NCBI GenBank assembly: GCA_022496805.1
Contig: CM040088.1
Coordinates: 43,117,436 to 43,181,435, forward strand
Direction: 5' to 3'
From: Pohlia nutans
Lineage: Eukaryota > Streptophyta > Bryopsida > Bryales > Mniaceae
DNA length: 64,000 nt
A program made the position numbers and the translations under genes. Under the pieces are notes generated by a model. It had not been told where the DNA came from. It saw only the letters and a program-made list of their open reading frames with translations, and searched no databases. Within the stretch, counting starts at the first letter, position 1; each line of letters begins with the position of its first letter. Shown here piece by piece: positions 39,546 through 49,876 of the stretch.

Positions 39546-40808
39546 TGTAAATTGTCGTTGTATGTGATTGTTAAATGCACAGTATAGTTCAGGAACGAAC
39601 CACAGGAGATTCAAACACTAATGAGTATAAGTTATGGTCACAATCACTTGCATGTCACTAAGATTAATCAAATGAAATCACACAAGAAATCTGTATGAAT
39701 CACTTCTCTCCTCAATTTCCTTACACTTCCAGTTTTTACATCACTCTTCCCATCATTCAATCAATTACTTCCTAATTAATTCGATTTTATTTTAATTCAA
39801 TGTTAATAACTTTGATTAAATTTTTCTTTCGAACCTAATTCTAGTTATCACTCAATTTAATTTCACTTCAATTCAATTAATCTCTCACTTCAATATCTCT
39901 CTTCCCCTTTATTCTCCAATTCACTTCATACCATGTTCTCACAATCTCTCATACAAATTTTACACACATAAACACAAAATCACTTTTCAATTATGTTCTT
40001 ATTATATTTCAATCACTTACACCTCAATTTATACTTCAATTGTTATCACCTATTTTCAACACAAATAAAAATAAATGATGCTTTTATGCTCCCCTGGCTC
40101 TCCAATCTCTTGTGGATGGTTTGGCAATAATAAACTTCAACTTCAAGACTCTTATACTTCTGACCCCAAAAATCACAGCTTTCCAAATCTGCCTCAAATT
40201 AACTATTGAATCGCCACTAAATACCCCTTGAAAATAACCAACCGGTTGACCTAAAACTTTGCACAACGGAATTCGTCCTCCGTTATCAACGGAACTGAGC
40301 CTGCTCACAACGGACTTTACCATCTGCTCCCCTCCATTACCCTGTCCGTTGTAACGGACCCAACTCCGTTATGTTTCATCCACCAACGGACATCCAAACG
40401 GACTTTCACTCTTTTACACCTCCGTTAATAACGGAACTCCTATTCTTCATCCGCTAACGGACTATCTTCCAATACACCAGTCCGTTTCATCCAACTGTTA
40501 TGCTCCGTTAGCAACGGACTGCTTAGCGGAACTCCTATTTCCCACTCCGTTTCTGCTACAGATTTTTAACCAGATTTTCTTCTTACATTTTTATACTTCC
40601 TTTAAATATTTTTTTGCACTTATAATCCATAAAAACTGATTTTACTTTCCTTAATATTGCTTCACAACTTTGATCATTAAAATGAAACATTTTTACTTTG
40701 CACATTTAATATTTCTTCCATTCTTTCCACTTCTTTTAACTTCGTTTAAAGATCGTTAAATACACCATTTTAACTTCAGAATGCCATTCGTAAAATCCTC
40801 AGTTTACA
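39546..40808. mobile_element. 1.26-kb LTR-like insertion in the hAT pseudogene
   Basis: Begins TGTAAATTG and ends CAGTTTACA (TG...CA with inverted ends), flanked by the 5-bp duplication TACTC (39541-39545 and 40809-40813). There is no long open frame and no internal direct repeat, so it is most simply a solo LTR of an unidentified retrotransposon. AT-rich apart from a cluster of AACGGA/TCCGTT motifs. Confidence 0.8.
40255..40560. repeat. Cluster of AACGGA / TCCGTT motifs
   Basis: About 16 copies of the hexamer in both orientations within 300 bp, often as pairs such as TCCGTTATCAACGGA or TCCGTTAATAACGGA. Spacing is irregular and the remaining sequence is not repeated. It lies within the LTR-like insertion, so it could be a transcription-factor-binding cluster of that element (inference). 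Confidence 0.75.
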
Positions 40809-41133
40809 TACTCCCTGAAATTGATCATGTTATGCCAGAGGGTACTGAAGTTGCGAATGAAAATCCTCCATTGTTGTCGTCGCAAAATTCTACTCCTACA
40901 GTAGTAGAATTTTCCCTCCAAGTGCGCATGTGCGAGCCAATTCTGGAAGAAGGGGTCTTCGTCAATTATCTATACAAGAGGGTCTACAGTCATCTGCAAA
41001 ATTGACTTTGGATAGAATTTGATCAACGGCATTCTATGAAGCCAACATCCCTTTTAACGTGGTGAGACATCCGTCTCTCATCAACGCTGTTAAACAAACT
41101 GCAGCTATGAAATTGACCTACAAACCTCCTTCA

Positions 41134-41391
41134 TATTGAGGTATTTGATGTAAGGTAGTATTGCTAGAAGCCAAAGAGGTTTAGGTGCTAAATAATGGTG
41201 TGTGGGAGGAGGGGTTAGGCATGGGCTGATCTCTAGAGTGTCCTTGTGATGAGTTATCCCATATGGTTTGCAATGGTGACCTCCTAGTGTACACTACTTA
41301 AGGTGGAAGGCCTTTGAGTAAAGATCATCTCTTTCTACGCATTCCTTGTGTTTGTGTGTGTGCCTTATGCAATCTTCTACTACCTTCAATA
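41134..41391 (+). repeat. 5' LTR of Copia copy 1
   Basis: 258 bp, starts TATTGAGGT and ends ACCTTCAATA (inverted termini). Matches the 3' LTR, the 34.6-kb solo LTR and the LTR of copy 2. Confidence 0.93.
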
Positions 41392-41406
41392 GGTTATGGG
41401 TCCACT
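41392..41406 (+). other. Copia primer-binding site, complementary to an internal region of initiator tRNA-Met
   Basis: Directly after the 5' LTR, GGTTATGGGTCCACT. From general knowledge of plant initiator tRNA-Met, the complement of its anticodon-arm region is GGTTATGGGCCCACC, so this is a near-perfect match with one position allowing G-T pairing. Drosophila copia primes from an internal iMet tRNA fragment in the same way. The usual plant Copia site (TGGTATCAGAGC, tRNA 3' end) is not seen. Confidence 0.75.
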
Positions 41407-43677
41407 CATGTGTGTTTCATGAGTATTAGATTGCATTTGTGCAAGTATTTTGAGGTCGGTGCGCAACGGGCGGTTTTGGAGCATTGTTGGAGGTTTTGGA
41501 GCTTGTTGGAGCGTTGGTGTTTCTTGGAGGTGTGCATGGGCTGAAGATACATGTTGGAGCACTCTCTTTGGTCAATCTCTTCCCTTGATCTCCTTCTTTT
41601 CTTGCTTCTATCTCTTCGTTGCGAGTGGAACTTCGTTTGGTTCAATTGTGAGCATTTGAGTGAATGCAAGTGATTTGTGAGGTGTGAGGGCTCTCGTGGA
41701 GGGTCTACCATCTGATCCTAGTGATTAGGCACTTGCTTTGAGGTGTTGCATGTGTTTCATGCTCTTGGGGTGCTCAAATTTTCATTTGGAGCTAGTTTGT
41801 GCACAAAGGTGCGGTTTTGAGCAATTTCAATGCGATTGGGGTTTTGAGGGACTTGTGTGAGTTCATGTGCATTGAGTGAGTGCTCTTGAAGGACACAAAG
41901 GTGTCATTGACGTGCATTGAGTGTTTGGGGACACTAAGGCGTCGTATTGAAGCATTTGGAGTTGTTTTGAGCTCCATTGAGTGATTTGAGGGGTTTTGGT
42001 GAGCCTCTTTGCATTTTTGGGTGAGGGTTCTCACATTTGAGTGTTGGGAGGCGTGTGTGGAGCACAAAAGTGCTGATCTAGTGTTTGGGGTTGTTTTAAA
42101 CCCATTGGGTGCACAAAGGTGCAATATCAAAGCAAAAATCACAAAATCAAGTTGTGTGTTTGAGTTTAGGGTTTCATTTGTGTGGGGAGGCATACGTAAG
42201 TGAGGATCATGGCATCTTTTGAGGGTGAGGGTGAGGGTCCCAAGGTCGTGGACAAGTTCGATGGGGTGAATTTCCACTTGTGGAAGTTCAAAATGGAGAT
42301 GGTGATGGCCGAGAAGGAGTTGTGGGAGATTGTCGAGGGTAGTGAGGAACCTCCTTTCTCTTCTACGGATCCTAGGATCATGCAAGCGTACACGAGGAGG
42401 GAGAAGAAGGCATTTGCCATTTTGGCACTCAACCTCGCGGATTCGCAACTTGCGCACATTCGTTCGTGCAAGACACCCGCGGAAGCATGGTCCAAGCTTT
42501 GCAACATTCACGAAGCGAAAACATTGGCCAACATTTTGTTTTTGAGGCGCAAGTTCTTCATCATCAAGATGGACGAAGAAGATGACATGTTGGCGCACAT
42601 CAACAAGGTCAAGGCTCTCGCAGATCAACTCAACGGTTGCGACGTGTCGGTTACGGATGGTGACATCGTGATGACACTTTTGGAGAGCCTTCCATCATCA
42701 TACGAGTACCTCATCGTGGCGATGGAGTCAACAACCATTATGGAGCTCACATTGGACTATGTGACCTCACGGTTGTTGCACGAGCTTTCGCGGCGAAAGG
42801 AGAACGAGTCTCGAGAAGATGGAGCGGCACTCGTGGCGAAGCAATCGAAAAATGGAGGCGGTGGGAGCTCAAGCGACAAGGTGTGCTTCTATTGTGGTAA
42901 GAAGGGCCACATTGCCAAATTTTGCTTCAAACATAAATACAATGAGAAGGAGAGTGCAAACAACACCAAAGTTCGTGATGATGGGGATGAGTACGCATTT
43001 ACGGCTAGATATGATGCAAACATGAGTGATGGCATCGAGAATGATGCAAGCATGAGTGATTGGATTGAGGATGGTGATGAGTATGCAAACATGGCTAGTC
43101 ACGTATCGTGCAACGGTAGTATGAGTGATTGGATTGTTGATTCGGGGGCTACGAGCCACATGTCACCTAATAAAATTTGTTTCCATTCGTATTGTCTCAT
43201 TAATCCAAAAAGAGTGATTTTGGGAGATGATACGGTGCTTGAGGCCATGGGCAAAGGCCAAATTGTTGTAGACACCGAGGTGAGGGGTCGTGTGAAGACA
43301 ATCACTATCAAAGATGTCCTCCACGTTCCCAAACTAAAAGCAAATTTACTATCGGTGAGGCAATTAGTGGCAAAGCACTTGCGGGTTGAGTTTAGCGATA
43401 AGGGGTGTTATGTGTTGTCACCGAGTCGAGATGAGGTAGCCATCATTGAAGAAGACGAGGGCTTATACCTTATCAAGTTCTCGAAGGTGCATTCGAAAGA
43501 ATCAGCGGCGTTGGCGCATTCAAACTTGAAGGACGACAAGTTGGCGTTGTGGCATCGTCGACTTGGCCATTTGAACATCAAGAGTGTGAAGACACTACGC
43601 GGCATGGTAAGCGGGATGGATCTCCACGAATTGAAAGTGGATCCTTCTTCATTCACCTGTGAAGGTTGCATTGAAGG

Positions 43678-45711
43678 TGTGAGCCCTAATTCCGGTTGCC
43701 CGATTTTAAGGTCACAAATGGGCCGAGATGGGGGGTGCAACCTAAATAGTCATCCAAGCAATGAACACCCGATTTTCCTAAATGTAAATATGCAAGAACA
43801 ATTCAAGCAAGCCAAGAGAAGCAAACACTCAAGCAACCTCAATGTTCCATGCAAACATACAAATTTGGCAGTAGATTAAAAGCCAACACACTCAAAATAA
43901 GTCTAAAAGAGCAAAACATGCAAATAGACTCAAATCTCAATCAAATAAGTAGGACGAGCAGTGAATGAAGAGTCAACATCCACCAAATGTGAGATTGGGA
44001 GGCTCAATTTGCCTCTAACTAACCACTAGGGGCCGCGGGCTTAGTTATGAGGATCAAATGGGCCAAATCACAATCAAAACCTCCAAATTGCATCAATTCA
44101 AAACACTACAGCACAAACCTAGCATACAAAAACTAGAATTGTAACAATGAACACCAAACAAGCAAATTCGAATACCATCCAATTCTAGGAAGACTTAGGA
44201 GCAACTCAAAATGCAAGACAAGATTCAAAGGTAGCTAGGGGTTCCTAGGAGAAATCAGGCAGCGCTTTCGCGCTCCACCGATTTTCCTAAAATTTTAGCC
44301 CTAATCATACAATTCCAACCAAAATCGAGCAGCGCTTCCGCACTGCCCTTTCAACCGGCACAACAACACACAAAACCACATTAGGCCAGCAGATAACCAC
44401 AAGAATATGCACAATCCAAGCACAATTTGAATAACAACCAAAACCAATGCAAGTTACACAATATTTTTGGGTGACTAGAGCCACCGAATTTAGAGCAATG
44501 TTCCTTGTCTAACCACATGTACAAAATCAAATGCAACAACACTCAAATGGCAAGAAATTGAGAAGAGATGGGCTCCCTTTCGGCTTCCAAATGCTGCTGG
44601 CCCTTCATTTCGTTGGCAGCAGACCCCCTCCGCGCCATCGGTCACCACTCCTACATCCGTGATCCGTTGAAGACGAGCTTGGTCTCGTTTGAAAGAGGAC
44701 TTGAAGACGCTTGCAATTCCAAAGGCCCGTCCCCCAATTCGTTGTAGATCTCTAGATCTCGCACCGCAAAGTTGAGCCTCCCAACCGGCCGCCACAGCTG
44801 ACCTCCTTCACAAAAACAGCTGCTACTCCCTCGTCCTTGATCCCTTAAAGACGAGCTTGGTCTCGTTTGAAAGATCACTTGAAGGCGCTCCTGAATCCAA
44901 AGGCTCGTCTGCTGGTTCCTCCTAGAACTTGAGTTATGGCGCCTCAAAGTTGGTCTTTAATTCTGCCGCCAGAGCAGACCCACCTCCACTTGATCGGCCA
45001 CTTCTCCTCCGTCCTTGATCCACTGAAGTCGAGCCTAGTCTTTTTGGAAAGACCACTTGAAGGCGCTCTCGAATCCAAAAGGACGTCTCTCAATTCTTTC
45101 TAGATCTCAAGATATTACTCGTCAAAGTTGAGCAACAAGGTTCAAAAAACGGTCAATCACGAAAACTAGATCTAGATCCAAAAAACTTCCTTCACAAAAC
45201 TCTCTCACCCTAAAAAACACACACACACACTCTATGAGAGAGAGAGAGGAGAGAATGATCCCCCTTGGGCTTCAACCCAAGGGTTTTGAACCCCTCCATC
45301 CGTTGCACTTCATCCAACTAGAACCCATCCAAAAACCCTACTCTAGTAAACACACCCTAAACTACTAGTTACCGGGTCTTTTTTAGGTGTTAAAAATAGG
45401 ACTAGGACTTCAACTAAAAGTCTTATTTTTACATTCCCACAATGAGCCGGCTTCACTTCCTACACTAACCGCAAACACCACGAATTACACATAAATCCAC
45501 GATTAGCCAATTAGAACACAAAACTTCGCAAAAATACCCAAAAGCTAGGATAACTCAACCGGTACAAAAAACCCCAACTAGATATACTAACAATTCTACC
45601 AAAACAAATATGCAGCTAAAAAGCTGCAGTTAGAAAATTGCAATCAAGAATCCATAAAAAGACGCCACGGTAAGAGTTTACCGTGGCCGTGAACCGTTTC
45701 GACGGTTTACA
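43678..45711. mobile_element. 2.03-kb LTR-like insertion in the Copia integrase
   Basis: Begins TGTGAGCCC, ends GGTTTACA, flanked by the duplication GAAGG (43673-43677 and 45712-45716). Removing it restores the Copia frame (CEGCIEG followed by KQQRLPF). There is no open frame of note and no terminal direct repeats, so it is best read as a long solo LTR or a non-autonomous LTR element. It contains three tandem 178-bp repeats and, near its right end, a hairpin (CCACGGTAA / TTACCGTGG, 45665-45687). Confidence 0.85.
44640..45150. repeat. Three tandem 178-bp repeats
   Basis: Units start near 44661, 44839 and 45017, each containing a GATCC, GAAGACGAGC, TGGTCTCGTTTGAAAGA and CACTTGAAGGCGCT succession followed by CAAAGTTGAG. 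They are diverged from one another (tens of differences), so the amplification is old relative to the insertion. Confidence 0.85.
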
Positions 45712-48333
45712 GAAGGCAAGCAACAACGATTGCCTTTTGCGGGTGAAGCGGCCACATGTGCAACCAAGCCGTTGGAGATCGTGCATTCGGATGTGTGTGG
45801 CCCGATGAAGACCACGGCGATAGGAGGTTGCAAGTACTTTGTGACCTTCATCGATGACTTCTCTAGGAAGATTTGGCTCTATCCAATCAAGGCCAAGAGC
45901 GAGTGCTTCGACAAGTTCAAGGAGTTCAAGACATTGGTGGAGAACCAATTCGAGAAGAAGATCAAGGTATTTCGGTCTGACAATGGCGGCGAGTACATGT
46001 CCAAGAAGTTTGACGAGCTATTGAAGAAAGAAGGCATCGCACGCCAAACTTCGACCCCGTATACGCCTCAACAAAATGGAGTTGCGGAGCGCGCAAATCG
46101 CACCATTGTAGAGATGGCGAGGAGCATGTTGCACGCTCAAAACTTGAAGTTAGACCTTTGGGCGGAAACGGTGGTGAATGCGGTGTACACTCGCAATCGG
46201 TGTCCAACAAGCGTGGTTGAAGTCATGACGCCGGAGCAAGCGTGGAGTGGGAGGCAACCATGTGTTGCACACATGCGCATCTTTGGATGCATTGCATACG
46301 CAAAGTTTCCAGACGAACGCAAGACTAAACTCGAGGCTAAGGCCTCAAAGTGTGTGTTTCTTGGGTATTGTGAAGGTACCAAGGCGTATAGACTCATGTC
46401 GGTGGACACGAGGAAGATCATTCGGTCACGTGATCTGACGTTTTGTGAGGAGTCTACGACGGAGGCTCCTTTGGAGGTTGGTCCAAGTGGGAGTAGTGGA
46501 GACGTGTTGGTGGACGCACCCTCCAAATCTCGTAGTGTTGTTGATGTAGGTGATGATGACAGTGATGAGGAGGATGGCAACACGAAGGATGTTGAAGTGC
46601 CATCGAGCTCAAAGGCCAAGAATGGCGCAATGGACGCGCAAGTGGAGCAAACTTCTTCAAGCGATCGACGGTACCCCGAGAGATTGCGCAAGCCACCTGG
46701 AGAATGGTGGAAGAATTACATCTTCCCTCAAGTGGAGGACGAGCATGCGAATGTGGCATTATCGGATGGTCCATTGACCATTCGTGAAGCCATGCAAGGT
46801 GAGGATGCGGTCAAGTGGGAGCACGCCATGCAAGAGGAGTACAACTCTCTAATCGCGAATGGTACGTGGCAATTAACTCCCAATCTGAAGGATCGCAACC
46901 CCATTGGTTGCAAATGGGTGTTTCGTACGAAGAGGAATGTTTCGGGTAATGTGGTGCGTCACAAGGCAAGACTAGTAGCCAAGGGGTTCGCGCAAGTTCA
47001 TGGGGTAGACTTTCACGAGACGGTTGCTCACGTGGCCAAGTTCACCACCATTCGGTGCATTCTTGCGATTGGCGCGGCCATGGACTTGGAGATTCATCAA
47101 ATGTTTGTGAAGACCGCATTTTTGAATGGCGATTTGGAGGAGGACATCTACATGGTGCAACCCGAGGGCTTTGTACAACAAGGTAATGAGCATCTTGTTT
47201 GTAAGTTGCAAAAATCATTGTATGGGTTGAAACAATCTCCAAGAGCGTGGTACCAAAAGATTGACACGTTTCTCCTTGCACACGGGTTTACTAGGAGCAT
47301 TGCGGATCATAGTCTCTACTTTATGCAAGAGGGTCAACATGTAGTGATTGTGATCATATATGTTGATGATTTGATCATTCTTGCAAGTCTCATGAGTTCA
47401 ATGAAGAGACTAAAAGGCATGCTTGAGAGAGAGTACGAGATGAGTGATCTTGGAGAGTTGCACTTTTGTCTTGGTGTTGAGTTTGTGAGAGATAGGGCCA
47501 CACGCACTATCACCATGAGTCAAGGCAAGTATGGGACGGACGTGCTCAAGAGATTCGGGATGGAGGATTGTAAGCCCGTGGCAACACCTTTGGATGCAAA
47601 TTCCAAGCTAGTCAAGCTTTCGGAGGAGGAGTATGCGGCGGAGGCCAAATCGATGGACGAGGTGCCATACAAGCAAGCGGTGGGGTCGTTGATGTATGCA
47701 ATGATTGCGACACGACCCGACCTTGCGTATCCAATTAGCGTGGTGAGTCAATACATGGCGAGACCGGGCTCAATACATTGGATGGCGGTGAAGAGGATCA
47801 TGCGATACTTGAAGGGGACAAGCAATGTCAAGTTATGTCTATGCGGCAAACACATTGTGTTGAGCAGCTATTGCGATGCGGACTACGCGGGAGACACGAG
47901 CAATCGAAAATCGACAACGGGCTACATGTTCAAAGTTGGATCGAGAGCGGTATCGTGGAATAGCAAGCGGCAGCAAACGACGGCGACATCAACGGTGGAG
48001 GCCGAGTACATGGCTACGAGCCATGCCACGAAGGAGGCCACTTGGTTGAGGCAACTAATGGCGGATGTGGGTTGCACACAAGGTGAGGCTACAACGATCA
48101 TGTGTGACAACCAAGGGTGCATTTCACTTGCAGAGAACCCTACACATCATTCACGCACAAAGCACATTGATGTGCAATACCACTTCATTCGGGAGAAGTT
48201 GGAATTAGGAGTCATACGGTTGGATTATTGTCCAACGGAGCACATGATGGCAGATGTGCTCACAAAGGGTCTTTGTAGAGACCGACACCAAAGATTAGTC
48301 ATAGCATTTGGACTTGGAGGCTTTGGCTCTACG

Positions 48334-48344
48334 CAAAGTGGGAG
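48334..48344 (+). other. Copia polypurine tract
   Basis: GCAAAGTGGGAG-type purine run ending immediately before the 3' LTR. The same tract occurs reversed at 61417-61428 in copy 2. It primes plus-strand synthesis. Confidence 0.8.
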
Positions 48345-48603
48345 TATTGAGGTAATTGATGCAACGTAGTATTGCTAGAAGGCAAAGACGTACGGGTGCT
48401 AAATAATGGTGTGTGGGAGGAGGGGTTAGGCATGGGCTGATCTCTAGAGTGTCCTTGTGATGAGTTATCCCACATGGTTTGTCCATGGTGACCTCCTAGT
48501 GTACACTACTTAAGGTGGAAGGCCTTTGAGTAAAGATCATCTCTTTCTACGCATTCCTTGTGTTTGTGTGTGTGCCTTGTGCAATCTTCTACGACCTTCA
48601 ATA
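48345..48603 (+). repeat. 3' LTR of Copia copy 1
   Basis: 259 bp, starts TATTGAGGTAATTGATG, ends ACCTTCAATA, followed by the CTTCA target duplication. Its first 25 bp supply the last codons and the stop of pol. Confidence 0.93.
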
Positions 48604-49876
48604 CTTCATACTACGCCATGCGAATGTCTTTGTTGAAGGCTAGATAGGCACAACTGGAGGTTGAGGTCAATGCTAAAACAAAAGACTCCATACGCAAGTA
48701 CGGTGTAACAATTTGTTCAGATAGATTGAACAATGTTCAGATAGATTGAACAATGTTCAGAATCGGCCCCTTCTGAATGTACTAATGTGTTGCCCCGCCA
48801 GTTATACATTTCTCGGATCTATTGATACGACGGGCAATAAAAAGGATGCATCGTATATCGTTGAACAAATGTCCGTACATATCAATAGAGTAGGTCCTAC
48901 CAATGTTGTGCAAGTCTGCACCGACAATGCTAGTAGTATGGTGGCAGCAGGCCGCATATTGACCTAAAGACATCATCACTTGTATTTTCAAGGATGCAGT
49001 GCTCACATCCTTGACTTGCTTCTTCAAGATTGGGGTTCTGAAAGATGGGTCAAAAGCTTGGTAAAGAGGGCTCGAAAAATTTGCGTATTTGTCAAAGGGC
49101 ACCATGCTCACAAGCTTTGTTTCGACTGCACTCGCCCAACCACATTCTACGCATGCCGGCAGACACTCGTTTTGCCACCAATTTCATCATGATTAATAGA
49201 CTTCTTCAAGTGAGGGCGGCGTTGGAGTGGATGATCATAGATGATCGATGGGGTGCATTCTTAATAGAATTGCTTGGAAGGGGGGGTCATGCCCACGAAA
49301 CAATGGCTAACGTACGACGTTCCATTCGTTCGGATGGGTTTTGGAATTCTTGCGAGAATTTCTTGTTCATGGTTACGCCCGTCCTCCAAGTTCTTCCGGT
49401 TTTTGATGGAAAACAACCTCCCATAGGAAAAGCGCGGCTAGTCATGCATAATTTACAAAGTCACGTTCAAAAATTTAGTGACCCACCTTTTAATCTAGAC
49501 AGTGAAATTGCAGAGTATGCTCTTGACTCATTCCAAGCACGTTGGGCCTTGATGTTGACAGACTTCCACTAGGCTGGGGGCCTTCTCAATCCATTTTTTA
49601 TAGGAAATATTTTCCTGCACGAGAACCTGTCAAACCTCGTTTTATTCAAAAACGGGCAGTTAGAGTTTTTAGGGCAATAAAGGGTAGCCCCAACCGCCAT
49701 AAATGGGAGAAGTAGTGTTCATAATGGCCTTTTTATTTATTGGGAGAAAGTGGCGCTCTCGTGCGCAGTTAAGGGTTCATTACGGATATTAGGATGGCGG
49801 CAGACCGGATGGGAAACCGGATGGAGACCCAGTTATCGGAAGACGGGCCACGGATGGACCCGGCCCAATCCGGGAT

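Larger units (their letters stand above)
42209..48369 (+). pseudogene. Copia gag-pol polyprotein (interrupted, RT-mutated)
   Basis: One frame from 42209 (MASFEGEGEG; an ATG at 42200 is also in frame) to 43677, continuing from 45717 after the nested insertion. Domains: gag with zinc knuckle CFYCGKKGHIAKFC (42883-42924); protease WIVDSGATSHM (about 43130-43162); integrase zinc-binding HRRLGHL...CEGCIEG, split by the insertion after the Cys pair; integrase core HSDVCGP, DNGGEY and the VAERANR Glu (45784-46100); reverse transcriptase with YVDD (about 47360); RNase H with CDADYAGD and TVEAEYMA. The stop codon is at 48367-48369, inside the 3' LTR. In the RT, the first catalytic motif reads QMFVKTAF where family members, including copy 2, have QMDVKTAF. 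No other stops. Confidence 0.93.
41134..48603 (+). mobile_element. Full-length Ty1/Copia LTR retrotransposon (copy 1), nested insertion inside
   Basis: 7470 bp including a 2.03-kb secondary insertion, so about 5.4 kb without it. Bounded by 258/259-bp LTRs and the target duplication CTTCA (41129-41133 and 48604-48608). Internal order is primer-binding site, gag zinc knuckle, protease, integrase, reverse transcriptase, RNase H, polypurine tract. Integrase upstream of reverse transcriptase defines Copia. The LTRs differ at roughly a dozen positions. It is inserted in the DUF659 part of the hAT pseudogene. Both the nested insertion and a substituted catalytic reverse-transcriptase residue make it non-autonomous. 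Confidence 0.95.

Noticed and set aside
41792..42628. 278-codon minus-strand frame
   Set aside because: Antisense shadow of the Copia leader and gag.
46137..46691. 184-codon minus-strand frame recurring at 63040-63624
   Set aside because: Antisense shadow of Copia pol present in both copies because the DNA is homologous.
48295..48486. 63-codon minus-strand frame recurring at 61275-61466
   Set aside because: Translation of the Copia LTR in reverse; the recurrence is due to the LTR itself.
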